DNA from: DASYPQ01 sp041488095
GTDB taxonomy: Bacteria > Planctomycetota > UBA1135 > GCA-002686595
Direction: 5' to 3'
Assembly (NCBI GenBank): GCA_041488095.1
Contig: JBGPOP010000005.1
Span: 1-64,000 of the forward strand
Length of the DNA: 64,000 nt
Of this stretch, positions 35,902-45,035 are shown in pieces. The position numbers were made by a program, and so were the translations under genes. The notes under the pieces are model-generated. The model worked only from the letters and a program-made list of their open reading frames with translations. It had not been told where the DNA came from and ran no database searches. Every line of letters starts with the position of its first letter. The stretch's first letter is position 1.

Positions 35902-36906
35902 GTGACCAGAAGTCGAGCCCGTCTCCTGTCGATCGCGTTCTCGCTCGCTGCTGCCTGCCGCGCCGCGGACGAGCCCGCGAGAGTCGTCGTTCGCGAGCCC
36001 TGGGTGCCTCCGTCCGGCGAGGAGATCGTCGTCTGCGGCCGGCGATTCTTCGTGGGCGCTCCGGTCGTGCTGTGGACGCAGGCGCCGGGCTACGACGCGT
36101 CGAACGCGCACCCTCGCTTCGGGCCGGACTCGCAGGATCCCGAGGCGCCGAAAGGCCTGCGCTACCAGCCGGGCCGGAAGATCAAGGGCGAGAACGGGGC
36201 CGTGCTCGTCGAGCCGGAGAGCGACGACCTCGACCGTCTGCGCGAGGTCGTCGACCAGTTCGTGCTCCACTACGACGCCGCGGGGACGAGCCGGCGGTGC
36301 TTCCAGGTGCTCCAGGACGTGCGCGGGCTCTCGGTGCACTTCCTGCTCGACGTCGACGGCACGATCTACCAGACGCTCGACCTGCGCGACCAAGCCTGGC
36401 ATGCGACCAAGGCCAACCCGCGCTCGATCGGCGTCGAGATCGCGAATCTGGGTGCGTATCCGGTGGGGGAAGCGAAGGTCCTCGACGAGTGGTATCGCAC
36501 GGATGCTGCCGGGCCTTGGCTCGCGATCCCCGAGAGTTCCGCTGGCGGCGGGGTGCGCACGCCCGGGTTCGTCGCCCGGCCCAGGCGCGCCGAGCGGATC
36601 CGTGGGCAGGCCCAGGGACGAGAGCTCGAGCAGCTCGACTTCACGCCGCAGCAGTACGACTCGCTGGCGAAGCTCTCGGCCGCGCTGTGCACGGTCTTCC
36701 CGAGGATCGAGCCCGAGGCGCCGCGCGACGAGAGCGGGAAGGTGAGGACCTCCGCGCTCTCGGACGAGGAGTACGATTCCTTCCGCGGGATCCTCGGGCA
36801 CCTCCATGTCCAGACGAACAAGCAGGATCCGGGTCCCGCGTTCGATTGGGAGCGTTTCCTCGCGGACGTGCGGACTCGCCTGGCTCGAGCCGCGGTCGCG
36901 CCCTAG
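35902..36906 (+). CDS. N-acetylmuramoyl-L-alanine amidase (Amidase_2)
   Basis: 334 residues from GTG 35902. A signal peptide with a lipobox-like LAAACR (Cys about residue 19) suggests a lipoprotein. The Amidase_2 fold is seen in residues about 100-310: VLHYDAAG (His123, zinc), VHFLLDVDGTIYQTLD, QAWHATKAN (His167), GVEIANLG and GHLHVQTNKQDPGPAFDW with the last His and Asp ligands. It cleaves stem peptides from murein, and its closest known type is AmiD. The following convergent gene murQ encodes the enzyme that recycles MurNAc-6-phosphate, a plausible partner. The stop TAG overlaps the murQ stop in CTAG. Confidence 0.88.
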   Translation: MTRSRARLLSIAFSLAAACRAADEPARVVVREPWVPPSGEEIVVCGRRFFVGAPVVLWTQAPGYDASNAHPRFGPDSQDPEAPKGLRYQPGRKIKGENGAVLVEPESDDLDRLREVVDQFVLHYDAAGTSRRCFQVLQDVRGLSVHFLLDVDGTIYQTLDLRDQAWHATKANPRSIGVEIANLGAYPVGEAKVLDEWYRTDAAGPWLAIPESSAGGGVRTPGFVARPRRAERIRGQAQGRELEQLDFTPQQYDSLAKLSAALCTVFPRIEPEAPRDESGKVRTSALSDEEYDSFRGILGHLHVQTNKQDPGPAFDWERFLADVRTRLARAAVAP

Positions 36907-37802
36907 CTTTCCAGCGCCCGCCGCAGGAGACCGCCGGCCGCCGCAAGTCGAGCCCGCGCTGCCGCGGCGTCGATCGAGGCCCGGCCCATCACGACCGCGA
37001 CCTTGACCCGGCCCTGCGCGCGATCGAGCAGCTCCTCCGCGCGCGCGCGGTCGCAGGGGACGAGCTTCCCGACGATTCCGATCCCGCGCTCGAGGAGCTT
37101 GGCGCTCCCGCTCGTGTCGACGTCCACCATCAGGTTCCCGTGGACCTTGCCGAGGCGCACCATCGCGAGGCTGCTGACCATGTTGAGCACCATCTTCGTC
37201 GCCGTTCCGGCCTTGAGGCGCGTGCTCCCCGCGATCACCTCCGGCCCGGTCGTCACGCGGATCGAGACATCGGCCTCGTCCGGGGCGAGCTCCTTCGGGA
37301 CGCACGCGAGGAAGATCGTCGCGGCGCCGGCCTGCCGTGCGCATGCGAGCGCGCCGTGGACGAACGGCGTCTTCCCCCCCGCGGAGATCCCGAACACGAC
37401 GTCGTTCCGGCCGACACCTCGCTCTTCCATCTCGCGCCCGCCGGCTGCGCGGTCGTCCTCGGCGCCTTCGGCCGCCGCGACGAGCGCGGTGCGGCCTCCG
37501 GCGATCACGCCCTGCACGGTCCACGCGTCCGTGAGGAAGGTCGGCGGGCACTCGGAGGCGTCGAGCACGCCCAGGCGTCCGCTCGTCCCGGCGCCGACGT
37601 AGAAGAGCCGACCGCCGCGGGCGAGACGCTCGGAGACGATCCCGATCGCGCGCACGATCTCGGATTTCGCGGCGCGCACCGCGGCGGCAACCTTCGCGTC
37701 CTCCCCGTTCATCACGTCGAAGGCCTGCTCCACGGAGAGCCGGTCGAGGTCCCCGGACGCGGGGTTCTCCCGCTCGGTCGGCAGGTCCTCGCGCCGTTTC
37801 AC
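36903..37802 (-). CDS. murQ: N-acetylmuramic acid 6-phosphate etherase
   Basis: 299 residues, typical for MurQ. A SIS fold shows the hallmark YVGAGTSGRLGVLDASECPPTF, the GISAGGKTPFV region and LKAGTATKMVLNMVSSLAMVRLGKVHGNLMVDV. MurQ removes lactate from MurNAc-6-P in peptidoglycan recycling. GTG 37802 overlaps the TGA of the upstream SDR gene (GTGA 37799-37802), so the pair is coupled. The stop overlaps the convergent amidase stop by CTAG. Confidence 0.93.
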   Translation of the reverse strand: MKRREDLPTERENPASGDLDRLSVEQAFDVMNGEDAKVAAAVRAAKSEIVRAIGIVSERLARGGRLFYVGAGTSGRLGVLDASECPPTFLTDAWTVQGVIAGGRTALVAAAEGAEDDRAAGGREMEERGVGRNDVVFGISAGGKTPFVHGALACARQAGAATIFLACVPKELAPDEADVSIRVTTGPEVIAGSTRLKAGTATKMVLNMVSSLAMVRLGKVHGNLMVDVDTSGSAKLLERGIGIVGKLVPCDRARAEELLDRAQGRVKVAVVMGRASIDAAAARARLAAAGGLLRRALES

Positions 37803-38641
37803 GTCGCCTCGATGCTTCCGGCGATCCTCGTCCGGGGTTCCCACATCCGCGTTCCAAGCGACGCGCCGCCGTCGACGACGAGGCACTCGCCGGTGACGTA
37901 CGCGCACGCCGGCGAAAGGAGGTACAGGCAGTGCGCGGCCACCTCCTCGGCGGTGCCGAAGCGCCCGAGCGGGATCTGCTCGCGGATCCTGCGCTCGGCC
38001 TCCTCCGTCGGCCACAGGTTCGCCGCGGCGCCTTGGGAGTGGAACGGGCCAGGAGCGATCGCATTGACTCGGATCGAGAAGCGCGCCCATTCGGCCGCGA
38101 GCGACTTCGTGAGCGCGAGCACGCCCGCCTTGGCGCTGGCCGAGTGCGCGACGCCCGCCATCCCCGTCGTCGCGTAGGTGGCGACGATGTTCAGGATCGA
38201 TCCCTTCCGACGCTCGATCATCGCGCGTCCGAAGGCCTGGCTGCAGTAGAACGTCCCGTCCAGCGCGATCCCGAGCACGGAGCGCCACGCGTTCGCCGAC
38301 ATCCGCTCGGCCGGACACACGAAGTTGCCGGCGGCATTGTTGACCAGCAGGTCGACCTTCCCGTGCCGCGCGACGAGCCCATCGGCTGCCGTCCGCACGC
38401 GGTCGGTCTCGCGCACGTCGAGGACGAGCGCCTCCACCTTCCAGCCGCGTTCGGCGGCCTCGTCCAGCAACGCGCGGTGGTGCTCCGCCTTGCGCGAGGC
38501 GATCACGACCGTCGCGCCGAGCGCAGCCAGCCCGCGGCTGATCTGCAATCCGAGACCGGTTCCGCCGCCGGTGACGATGGCGACTTCTCCCGCAAAGGTC
38601 CTCTCGGGCAGCCAGCGCGCGGCTTCCGGCAATTCGGACAC
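37799..38641 (-). CDS. Short-chain dehydrogenase, 2,4-dienoyl-CoA-reductase-like
   Basis: 280 residues. The NAD(P) site is VTGGGTGLGLQISRGLA and the active-site region is NIVATYATTGMAGVAHSASAKAGVLALTKSLA. The usual catalytic Tyr of YxxxK is replaced in SASAK, as in the 2,4-dienoyl-CoA reductase subgroup (DECR). NNAAGNFVCPAE is also typical of that group. It probably reduces an unsaturated acyl-CoA with NADPH. It is the first gene of the minus-strand pair with murQ, overlapping by 4 bases. Cytoplasmic. Confidence 0.85.
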   Translation of the reverse strand: MSELPEAARWLPERTFAGEVAIVTGGGTGLGLQISRGLAALGATVVIASRKAEHHRALLDEAAERGWKVEALVLDVRETDRVRTAADGLVARHGKVDLLVNNAAGNFVCPAERMSANAWRSVLGIALDGTFYCSQAFGRAMIERRKGSILNIVATYATTGMAGVAHSASAKAGVLALTKSLAAEWARFSIRVNAIAPGPFHSQGAAANLWPTEEAERRIREQIPLGRFGTAEEVAAHCLYLLSPACAYVTGECLVVDGGASLGTRMWEPRTRIAGSIEAT

Positions 38642-38672
38642 GCCGCGAGGATAGCGACGCGCAGGTTGCGCG

Positions 38673-39278
38673 CTAGTCGTTCTCGCCCTTCAGCTCGACC
38701 TTGATCCCTTTGGGAAGGCGCAGGTTCGGCATGTCGCGCTCGAAATTCCTGCGGATTTCCGCGAGCTCCTCGTTCGTGACCGGCAGGCCGAAGTCGATCC
38801 TTGTCAGCGGGCCGTCCGGGTCTTCCACGGTAGCGATCGAGATGGTGAGGTCGCCCTCGGTGTTCTCCTTGAACCAGCGCGTGACCTCGGAGGCGTCGCC
38901 TCCGCGCATCTCGACCCGCAGGTGCAGCGCGTGGCTCTCGTCCTCGGCTCGGGGTTCACCCGCGCCCTTCTCGCCCCCCTCCCGCGCGCCCTTGTCCCGG
39001 TCGTTCCATTCGAGCTGGAAGCTCTTGACCGGCCCGCGGCGAACCATCTCGCTCCTGGCCCCGAGGAACGCCACGGCCGTGCAGCCCAAAGCCCCGACCC
39101 CCGCGATCAGGAGCAGCGCCAGCGCGACCATGCACCCGGCGAAACCCCCGAGCTTGCCCTTGCCCGGCTCGCCGCTTCGGAACGCGAGCCAGCAAGCAAC
39201 GGCGAGGATCACCCCGATCATCAGGAAGCCCAGGCAGGTGAAGCCGAACATCGGGAGGCGGAAGAAGGAGTGCGACAT
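38673..39278 (-). CDS. Small membrane protein of unknown function
   Basis: 201 residues from the in-frame ATG at 39278. Two membrane segments are visible (about residues 6-28 and 42-62), then a soluble C-terminal domain rich in Asp/Glu and Arg. The C-terminal part ends in LPKGIKVELKGEND. I recognise no family. It precedes the SDR gene on the same strand by about 30 bases. The upstream 28 residues of the frame have no membrane character, so the ATG at 39278 is preferred. Confidence 0.7.
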   Translation of the reverse strand: MSHSFFRLPMFGFTCLGFLMIGVILAVACWLAFRSGEPGKGKLGGFAGCMVALALLLIAGVGALGCTAVAFLGARSEMVRRGPVKSFQLEWNDRDKGAREGGEKGAGEPRAEDESHALHLRVEMRGGDASEVTRWFKENTEGDLTISIATVEDPDGPLTRIDFGLPVTNEELAEIRRNFERDMPNLRLPKGIKVELKGEND

Positions 39279-39402
39279 GGAAGGGGGTCCTGGGTTGAGG
39301 GGAGAGGTCGCGAGGGCTACGAGCGCGGCCCGCCTTGCGCAGTCCGCGCGCATAAATTCCATCCTGCACAGGCCTTTTCTCCCCCCGTGGGAGCGGCGGC
39401 GC

Positions 39403-39408
39403 TAGAGT
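39403..39408 (+). promoter_or_regulatory. TAGAGT -10-like box before the aldehyde dehydrogenase gene
   Basis: TAGAGT ends 10 bases before ATG 39419, giving a predicted leader of only a few bases. One of a set of such hexamers in this window. Confidence 0.4.
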
Positions 39409-39418
39409 ACCGGCCCCC

Positions 39419-40972
39419 ATGGAGATCCTCGAGAGCTACGTCCTTTCCCGATGGCAGAAGGGCTCGGGCGAGCCCATTCCCCTCCACAACCCCGCGACCG
39501 AGGAGCCGCTCGCCGAGGTGCGCTCGGGCGGGATCGACTTCCGGGCTGTCCTCGAGAGCGCCAGGAACAAGGGCGGCCCGGCGCTGCGCACGCTCTCCTT
39601 CCGCGAGCGCGGAGCACTCTTGAAGGGCCTCTCGGGAGCGATCCACGAGCGCCGCGAAGACTTGATCGCGGCCTCGATCTCGAACGGCGGATCGACGCGC
39701 TCGGACGCCAAGTTCGACGTCGACGGCGCGATCGGGACTCTGGCCGCCTACGCGGCGCTGGCCGAGAAGCTGCCCGCCCAGCCGTTCCTTCTCGACGGCG
39801 AAGGCATCCAGCTCGGCCGGACCGCCCGATTCTGGGGCCAGCACGTGTGGGCCAGCCGGCCGGGCGTCGCCGTGCACATCAACGCGTTCAACTTCCCGGC
39901 CTGGGGCATGACCGAAAAAATGTCCTGCGCGCTGCTCGCGGGCGTGCCGGTCGTCGAGAAGGCCGGCACCCCCACGGCACTCGTCGCCGCTCGCATTGCA
40001 CGGATCATCGTCGACTCGGGACTGCTGCCCCCTCTTTCCTACCAGTTCGTCGCTGGAAGCGTCGGCGACCTGCTCGACCACCTCGGTCCGCAGGACTGCC
40101 TGGCGTTCACCGGTTCCTCGGCGACCGGCGCGAAGCTCCGCGGGCACGCGAACATCGTTCGCCGCAACGTCCGGGTGAACATCGAGGCCGACTCGTTGAA
40201 CGCCGCGGTCCTCGCCCCCGACGTCGAGCCCGGCTCGGACACCTGGAACCTGTTCCTCGCGAACGCGGTCCTCGACATGACCCAGAAGACGGGGCAGAAG
40301 TGCACCGCGGTGCGTCGGATCCTCGTGCCCGCGGACCGGGTCGAGCCGGTGCGTCGCGACCTCGCTGCGGAGCTCTCCCGCGTCAAGGTCGGCGATCCCT
40401 CCGAGAAGGAGACGCGCATGGGACCGCTCTCCTCGAAGGGACAGCTCGCGGAGGTGCGCGCCGGGATCGGGCGCTTCGCGCAGTCGGCGGAGGTCGCCTG
40501 CGGCGGCCCCGAGCCGATCGCGCCGAGGGGCTACTTCGTCGCCCCGACGCTCCTCGTCGCCCGCGACGGCCATGCGCCCGCGTTCCACGAAGAGGAGGTC
40601 TTCGGTCCCGTGGCGACGATCCTGCCCTACCCGGGCGACCCGCTGGCGGCGGCCGACCTCGTGTGCCTCGGCGGTGGAGGCCTCGTCTCGAGCGCGTACT
40701 CGAACGACACGCGCTGGATCGAGCGCTACGTCCACGCGGCCGCGCCCTGGCACGGGCGCATCTGGATCGGCAGCGACAAGCTGCAGGACCAGGGTCTCCC
40801 CCCCGGGATGGTCCTTCCATCGCTCGTCCATGGAGGACCGGGCCGAGCGGGCGGCGGCGAGGAGCTGGGCGGCGAGCGCGGACTCGCGTTCTACATGCAG
40901 CGCACGGCGCTCCAGGGGTTCAAGGGCCTGATCGAGGGCAGCTTCGGCGCGGCGGCGGCCCGCCCAGGATGA
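39419..40972 (+). CDS. Aldehyde dehydrogenase, PaaZ/BoxD-like
   Basis: 517 residues, about the size of stand-alone BoxD and of the dehydrogenase half of PaaZ. The catalytic Cys is in TGQKCTAVRR. The NAD site includes HINAFNFPAWGM, VEKAGTPTAL and FTGSSATG. Conserved EEVFGPVATI is present. Family members oxidise acyl-CoA semialdehydes in aerobic aromatic degradation (3,4-dehydroadipyl-CoA semialdehyde dehydrogenase). No other box or paa genes are nearby, so the substrate is uncertain. It is not a pyrroline-5-carboxylate dehydrogenase by sequence type. Confidence 0.85.
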   Translation: MEILESYVLSRWQKGSGEPIPLHNPATEEPLAEVRSGGIDFRAVLESARNKGGPALRTLSFRERGALLKGLSGAIHERREDLIAASISNGGSTRSDAKFDVDGAIGTLAAYAALAEKLPAQPFLLDGEGIQLGRTARFWGQHVWASRPGVAVHINAFNFPAWGMTEKMSCALLAGVPVVEKAGTPTALVAARIARIIVDSGLLPPLSYQFVAGSVGDLLDHLGPQDCLAFTGSSATGAKLRGHANIVRRNVRVNIEADSLNAAVLAPDVEPGSDTWNLFLANAVLDMTQKTGQKCTAVRRILVPADRVEPVRRDLAAELSRVKVGDPSEKETRMGPLSSKGQLAEVRAGIGRFAQSAEVACGGPEPIAPRGYFVAPTLLVARDGHAPAFHEEEVFGPVATILPYPGDPLAAADLVCLGGGGLVSSAYSNDTRWIERYVHAAAPWHGRIWIGSDKLQDQGLPPGMVLPSLVHGGPGRAGGGEELGGERGLAFYMQRTALQGFKGLIEGSFGAAAARPG

Positions 40973-41000
40973 ACATCCCGTCGGGATTCGCAGTAGACCC

Positions 41001-41031
41001 TTGCCAGACCCCCAAGGGAACCCTCTACGAT
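41001..41031 (+). promoter_or_regulatory. Possible promoter before the DUF3568 lipoprotein gene
   Basis: TTGCCA (41001-41006), 19-base spacer, TACGAT (41026-41031). The spacer is longer than optimal; the start codon is about 60 bases downstream. Confidence 0.35.
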
Positions 41032-41091
41032 CTCACCACGGTGCGGGGGCCGCCAAGCTGACCGTTCCCGCCCATCACGAAAGGAACTGCG

Positions 41092-41481
41092 ATGCGCACA
41101 CTCGGGAAGATGTTGGTCGTCGCCCTATCGCTCGGCTCCCTCACGATGCTGCCGGGCTGCATCCTCGTCGCGGCCGCCGCCGTGGGCGCCGCGGGCGCGG
41201 CCTATGTGAACGGGGACCTGGAGGCCCGGCTCGACGCGAGCCCACAGAAAATTGTCCAGGCCTCGGAGAGCGCGCTCAAGGACATGGAGATTCCCGTCCT
41301 GTCCCATGACTCGACCAGCGTCGACGGCAAGGTCGTCGCACGCACCGCGCTCGGCAAGAAGGTCGACATCACCGTCAAGCGCGACGGGGACACGAGCAGC
41401 AAGATCTCGATCCGCATCGACACATTCGGCGACGAAGCGCTGTCGCGGCAGATCCTCGAGAAGATCAAGTCCAAGCTCTGA
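41092..41481 (+). CDS. DUF3568-family lipoprotein
   Basis: 129 residues. Lipobox LPGC (Cys about residue 23) is followed by an Ala/Val/Gly-rich segment (VAAAAVGAAGAAYVNGDL), then a small domain with the pattern SLxALxDMxIPVLSHDSTSVDG and an ITVKRDGDTSSKISIRIDTFGDEALSRQIL ending. This is characteristic of DUF3568 proteins, short lipoproteins of unknown role. A canonical hairpin follows. Confidence 0.85.
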   Translation: MRTLGKMLVVALSLGSLTMLPGCILVAAAAVGAAGAAYVNGDLEARLDASPQKIVQASESALKDMEIPVLSHDSTSVDGKVVARTALGKKVDITVKRDGDTSSKISIRIDTFGDEALSRQILEKIKSKL

Positions 41482-41508
41482 CCCGGGACTCCGCGGTCTG
41501 AGGACGAC

Positions 41509-41537
41509 CAAGGGCGCAGGCCGTGCCTGCGCCCTTG
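41509..41537 (+). terminator. Hairpin terminator after DUF3568 gene
   Basis: A 13-bp perfect stem (41509-41521 with 41525-41537) and 3-nt loop, then TCTTCATCT. It is 27 bases after the stop and before the convergent comEC gene. Confidence 0.75.
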
Positions 41538-41618
41538 TCTTCATCTGCCTGCCCCGCGCGGGGCCTCTCGAGCCGTCTCCCCTTGGATGGACAGCCACAA
41601 GCAGGATCCGTGCCAGCT

Positions 41619-44051
41619 CTAGGGGAGACCGAGGAGCAGGGGCCCGCACCGAGCCGTGGAGCGCCAAGCCAGGCCGCGCCGATCGAGTTCTCGTGCCACT
41701 CCCGGAGTCCCCGAGGCGCTGATCCAGATCTCCGCAGGTCGGACGGAGTCCAGGAGAGGCCCCAGGTAGTCCGTGTCCGAGCCGTGGTGGGGGAAGAGCA
41801 GCATCCGCGCGGGTCCGCGCGAGGGGCGGTCTCGCAGCCAGGCCGCAAGACCCTCCGCTTCGGCATCCCCGCACAGGACGATCCTCTCGCCGCCCCACAC
41901 GATCTCGAGAGAACGCGAGCCCTCGTTGCCCTCCGTGTCCAGACCCCGGGCGAGCTCCATCTCCAGGGCGCGCCCTCCGGGTTCGAGCTCAGGCATCTTC
42001 ACTCGCCCCTGCGCGACGTCGATCCGCAGGGTGGTGTGCGGCAGGCGCTCGGCCAGGTGTGCGGGGAGCGCACCTGCCCAAACTCTCGGGGGATAGCGCT
42101 CGAGCAGCCAACCCAAGGCCCCGTCGTGGTCGCGGTCGGGATGCGAGAGGATCACACCGACCCGCGAGACCTCCCACGCGCGCAACAACGGGCCCAGAGC
42201 CTCCCGGTCGACCTCGGGTCGGTCGCGCGATCCCGCGTCGAAGATCCACACCGCGCCCCCCGGCGCGCGCAACAGGGCCGCCGTCCCGCTGCCGACGTCG
42301 AGCGCGTGGATTTCGAGGGCTGCCGGCGCCAGGTTCCAAGGCACGAGCGCCAGGGCCGAGGCAAGGGCGGCGGCGCGCGCGATCCAAGCCCGGGCCCGGT
42401 TGTGGTTCTGTCCATGGACACGGGAGATCGCGAGGAACGAGAGGCCCACCGCGAGAACGAGCAGCACGAACGGACGCGGAGGCAGAGGACAGGGCGAACC
42501 GGGCAGGCGGTCGAAGGCTTCGAGCATGGACGTCATGCCCTGCGAGGGCAGATCCAGCAACACCTCGGGCACGGCCGCCGGCGCGAGGAGCCACACCCAG
42601 CCGATCACGAGCAGCCACGCGACCGGCAGGCCGATCGCGGGAGTGGCGAGGATCCCGGCCGGGCTCCACTCGCCGAAGCGCGTCCACACGAAGGGCGAGG
42701 TGGCCAGGACGGCGGCGAGGGAGGCGGCGATCGCGTAGAGAGAGACGTCGACGAGGCGCTGCGCCACGACGCGCGCGGCAGCGTGGCGCGGACGCCCCGT
42801 GCTGCCGACCTCGGAGATCCGCCCGGTAGCCGGGAGGACCGAGCGGAGCTTCGCGACGATCGACCCCGTGGCGAGGATCAGGCCCAGCGTGGCGGCATAG
42901 GAAAGCTGCACCGAGAGCGAGAGCGGAGCGTCCGGGTGAACGAGGCACTCGGCCAGGAGCGCGAGCGACCACAGCGAGAGCGGGTCGGACGCGCGCGGCA
43001 TCCATAGAGCTCTGCGCGGTGGCTCGCCCGGCGCACCCGTTGCCGGTGGCACGAAGAGCCGGCGCACTCTCAGAGTCGGGGCCAGCGCTCCCAGCATCCA
43101 GGTGAGGGCGGAGCGCGTCACCGGCGGGCCGTAGCCGGCGAGCGGAACGAAGAGCAGGAGGAGCGCGGCTCGCAAGGTTTCCGGCCGGGGGCGCAAGCGC
43201 CCGGCTGCGAGCCCTCGCACGAGGAGCGCCAGCAGCCTTGCGAGGGGACCGGCGAGCAGGACCGCGACCAGCGCGACTTGAAGGCCGCTGATCGCCAGGA
43301 TGTGGAAGGTGCCCGTGCGCACGAAGAGGTCGGCGATGCCGCGCGGGAGCTGCGAGAGGTCGCCGAACAGCAACCCGGCAACCAGACCGCGTGTCAACGG
43401 CTGGCCGAGGTGCGAGACGCGCGCGAGCAGACGCGTGCGCAGATCCTCCAGCGGCGCCGCGCAGAGGTCGACGGGGCCCGGCCGGCTCCCCGCCAGGCGG
43501 ACGATCGAGTCCGGCTCCAGCTCGCCGGGGGGGTGCGAGAGACCGCTTTCGATCGCGGGTCCTGGCTCGGGCCCGCGCGCCCAGGGAGCGGGTTCCTCCA
43601 CCGGCAGGAGCGCGACCTCCTCGCCTGCGGCGAGGCTGCCGCAAGCGACGGTACAGTTCGGGGAGCCTCGACCGAGGTTGCCCCGGTCGCGCTCAGCCGA
43701 GCTTCCGGTCGCGCTCCAGGTCCCGGTCAGGTTTCCAGGAAGGAGCCGATCCTCGAGACCGGCCTCGTGCCCCGCCCGCAACGCCGCGATCGCAAGGAGG
43801 AGCGCGAGGAGGGCGAAGCGCGCCACCGGGTCCCCTGCGACGCGCAGCTTCGACGCCCCGATCCACGCGATCGGGATCGAGAGGATCAAGACCCTGGCGA
43901 CAACGGGAGAGAGTTCACCCGATGCACCCAGGCCGGAGCCGGCGCAGACCGCCGCCGTGGCCCACAGGAGCGGCCTGCGAGGCCGCGTGGGTGCCAAGCG
44001 AGCTGGATCTCCCTCCGTGGCGTCCGGCCTCCGCTCCGGGGTGTCTTCCAT
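41619..44051 (-). CDS. comEC: DNA-uptake channel protein ComEC/Rec2
   Basis: 810 residues. The N-terminal region and the ComEC competence domain carry about ten hydrophobic helices (e.g. LLFGDLSQLPRGIADLFVRTGTFHILAISGLQVALV, the signature ComEC stretch). The C-terminal metallo-beta-lactamase-like domain has LSHPDRDHDGALGW and LLFPHHGSDTDYLGP. This is the inner-membrane channel for transforming DNA. With the type IV pilus genes and ComM it suggests natural competence. It converges with the DUF3568 gene and diverges from coaD. Confidence 0.92.
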   Translation of the reverse strand: MEDTPERRPDATEGDPARLAPTRPRRPLLWATAAVCAGSGLGASGELSPVVARVLILSIPIAWIGASKLRVAGDPVARFALLALLLAIAALRAGHEAGLEDRLLPGNLTGTWSATGSSAERDRGNLGRGSPNCTVACGSLAAGEEVALLPVEEPAPWARGPEPGPAIESGLSHPPGELEPDSIVRLAGSRPGPVDLCAAPLEDLRTRLLARVSHLGQPLTRGLVAGLLFGDLSQLPRGIADLFVRTGTFHILAISGLQVALVAVLLAGPLARLLALLVRGLAAGRLRPRPETLRAALLLLFVPLAGYGPPVTRSALTWMLGALAPTLRVRRLFVPPATGAPGEPPRRALWMPRASDPLSLWSLALLAECLVHPDAPLSLSVQLSYAATLGLILATGSIVAKLRSVLPATGRISEVGSTGRPRHAAARVVAQRLVDVSLYAIAASLAAVLATSPFVWTRFGEWSPAGILATPAIGLPVAWLLVIGWVWLLAPAAVPEVLLDLPSQGMTSMLEAFDRLPGSPCPLPPRPFVLLVLAVGLSFLAISRVHGQNHNRARAWIARAAALASALALVPWNLAPAALEIHALDVGSGTAALLRAPGGAVWIFDAGSRDRPEVDREALGPLLRAWEVSRVGVILSHPDRDHDGALGWLLERYPPRVWAGALPAHLAERLPHTTLRIDVAQGRVKMPELEPGGRALEMELARGLDTEGNEGSRSLEIVWGGERIVLCGDAEAEGLAAWLRDRPSRGPARMLLFPHHGSDTDYLGPLLDSVRPAEIWISASGTPGVARELDRRGLAWRSTARCGPLLLGLP

Positions 44052-44108
44052 TCGACAGCCGGACTCACGCTCCGCTCCGCGGTTGCACCGCTCGCGCCGG
44101 AGGGATCC

Positions 44109-44114
44109 TAGAAT
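44109..44114 (+). promoter_or_regulatory. TAGAAT -10-like box before coaD
   Basis: TAGAAT ends 8 bases before ATG 44123, so the predicted leader is at most a few bases. TTGCAC at 44083-44088 is too distant (20-base spacer) to be a convincing -35. Confidence 0.4.
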
Positions 44115-44122
44115 GCGCCCCG

Positions 44123-44629
44123 ATGCCCCCTCACACCCCTGCGCGCCACGCCCTCTTCCCCGGGACCTTCGACCCGTTCACCCTGGGCCACCTGGACCTC
44201 GTCACCCGTACGCAGGCACTGTTCGGGCACGTCACCCTGGGGGTGGCGCGCAACCCCGAGAAGCAGTGCGTCTTCAGTGCCGAGGAACGTGCGGAGCTCG
44301 TGCGCGGAGCGGTCCGCGGGATCGCCGGTGTCGAGGTGGTCCTGATCCCCGGCCTCGTCGTCCAAGCCTGCGAGGACCTCGGCGCCGAGGTCATCGTCCG
44401 CGGCGTGCGCAGCGGGACCGACTTCGACTTCGAGGTCCAGATGGCGCACACGAACAAGGCCCTCCTCCCGCGCATCGAGACGGTCCTGCTCGCGCCTTCT
44501 CCCCAGCACGCTCACGTCTCGAGCACCCTGGTGCGCCAGATCGCCTCGCTGGGCGGGGACGCCTCGGCTCTCGTTCCAGAAAACGTCGCGCGGGCTTTGC
44601 ACGCGCGCTTCTCACCCCGCCGATCCTGA
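44123..44629 (+). CDS. coaD: Phosphopantetheine adenylyltransferase
   Basis: 168 residues. The nucleotidyl-transferase signature FPGTFDPFTLGHLDLV contains the TxGH motif, VRGVRSGTDFDFE is the phosphopantetheine-binding part and SSTLVRQIA is the conserved ISSTxxR segment. It catalyses the penultimate step of coenzyme A synthesis. An eight-residue extension precedes the motif. ridA follows 19 bases after the stop. Confidence 0.94.
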   Translation: MPPHTPARHALFPGTFDPFTLGHLDLVTRTQALFGHVTLGVARNPEKQCVFSAEERAELVRGAVRGIAGVEVVLIPGLVVQACEDLGAEVIVRGVRSGTDFDFEVQMAHTNKALLPRIETVLLAPSPQHAHVSSTLVRQIASLGGDASALVPENVARALHARFSPRRS

Positions 44630-44648
44630 TCGAGTGCACGCCCCACCC

Positions 44649-45035
44649 ATGACCGATCGCAAGAGAATCGCCACCCCCTCCGCACCCGCAGCCATTGGCC
44701 CCTACAGCCAGGCGATCGCCGCTCTGGGCGTCGTCCACTGCTCGGGCCAGATCGCTCTCGATCCCTCGAGCGGGATCTTGATCCAGGGCGATGTCGCGGC
44801 GCAGACCGAGCGCGCGCTCGAGAACCTCGCCGCCGTGCTGGCTTCCGCGGGCACCGACCTCTCGCGCGCACTCCGTTGCACCGTGTACCTGCGGCACATC
44901 TCCGACTTCGCCGCGATGAACGCGGTCTACGCCCGGCACTTCCCGGGGGACACGCCTCCGGCCCGCGCCACGGTCGGCGTGTCCGAGCTGCCGCGGGGAG
45001 CGCTGGTCGAGATCGACTGCACGGCCCTGCTCTAG
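44649..45035 (+). CDS. ridA: RidA/YjgF-family enamine/imine deaminase
   Basis: 128 residues. The core motif is complete: PAAIGPYSQAIAALGVVHCSGQIALDP, QTERALENLAAVL, CTVYLRHISDFAAMNAVY and the terminal PRGALVEIDCTAL. Conserved Arg (RATVGV) and Glu residues fit hydrolysis of 2-aminoacrylate and other imines. An in-frame GTG 15 bases upstream is an alternative start, and there is no clear ribosome-binding site for either. Confidence 0.92.
   Translation: MTDRKRIATPSAPAAIGPYSQAIAALGVVHCSGQIALDPSSGILIQGDVAAQTERALENLAAVLASAGTDLSRALRCTVYLRHISDFAAMNAVYARHFPGDTPPARATVGVSELPRGALVEIDCTALL

Noticed and set aside
39419..40972. Aldehyde dehydrogenase as the partner of proline dehydrogenase
   Set aside because: Sequence type is PaaZ/BoxD-like, not pyrroline-5-carboxylate dehydrogenase, and it is 18 kb away.
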